Assembly: GCA_937898685.1 (NCBI GenBank)
Contig: CALEJT010000004.1
Span: 1 to 40,932, forward strand
Direction: 5' to 3'
DNA from: an uncultured Gammaproteobacteria bacterium
Lineage (GTDB): Bacteria; Pseudomonadota; Gammaproteobacteria; Pseudomonadales; Pseudohongiellaceae
DNA length: 40,932 nt
The position numbers and the translations under genes were made by a program. Below are positions 40,913 to 40,932 of this stretch, in pieces. Within the stretch, counting starts at the first letter, position 1, and each line of letters opens with the position of its first letter. The notes beneath the pieces are model-generated. The model made no database searches. It saw only the letters and a list, made by a program, of their open reading frames with translations, and was not told the origin of the DNA.

Positions 40913-40932
40913 CACTGAGCCGGAGCAAAGGC

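Overview
The window looks like a high-GC Gram-negative chromosome, probably a gammaproteobacterium or a close relative. This rests on an outer-membrane TonB receptor, many Sec and Tat signal peptides, c-type cytochromes and a tRNA with an encoded CCA end. The exact lineage cannot be fixed by eye. There is no rRNA, CRISPR array, transposase or prophage gene.

Left edge (1-1381): a decayed Fic-domain gene with an in-frame stop, a possible 34-residue protein on the other strand, and a minus-strand tRNA-Met(CAU) with its own promoter and terminator, then about 730 bases without a convincing gene. 1382-7554: a tight four-gene carbohydrate operon: a GT4 glycosyltransferase with a long alpha-helical C-terminal domain, a GT4 glycosyltransferase fused to a type II phosphomannose-isomerase cupin, and two different GH130 mannoside phosphorylases. 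The operon ends at a terminator whose loop is the last stop codon. It reads as a mannose-oligosaccharide synthesis/phosphorolysis cycle. 7680-8786: a Sel1-like/prolyl-4-hydroxylase-type 2OG oxygenase on the minus strand, with a perfect 20-bp dyad just upstream of its ribosome binding site.

9219-40102: about 31 kb of genes all on the plus strand, closed by a terminator. It opens with a cell-surface signalling trio (ECF sigma factor, FecR-type anti-sigma factor, TonB receptor with STN domain). Next comes a three-gene module present twice in tandem: DUF1592-type dihaem protein, Tat-exported DUF1552 protein, exported ankyrin protein. Then follow an NTF2-VOC-VOC fusion, a PQQ alcohol dehydrogenase lipoprotein with a haem domain, a Tat-signal protein of unknown function, two small cytochromes c flanking an unknown cytoplasmic protein, a Tat-exported thiamine-diphosphate enzyme, a vanillyl-alcohol-oxidase-type flavoprotein, a two-domain CMD/AhpD-like protein, a double-VOC protein, two NTF2/SnoaL proteins and a cytochrome-sorbosone dehydrogenase fusion. 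Of the 20 genes from the receptor onward, 18 carry an export signal, and together they hold eight CXXCH haem motifs.

My reading is that the 31-kb block is an inducible envelope-located oxidative pathway. A ligand imported or sensed by the receptor would release the sigma factor. Alcohol, phenol-type and possibly keto-type intermediates would then be oxidised and cleaved in the periplasm, with electrons passed to cytochromes. The substrate is unknown; a phenolic or aryl/alkyl alcohol is suggested only by the flavoprotein and PQQ families. The window ends with a TipAS-type MerR regulator whose promoter has the classical 19-bp spacer and a perfect operator dyad.
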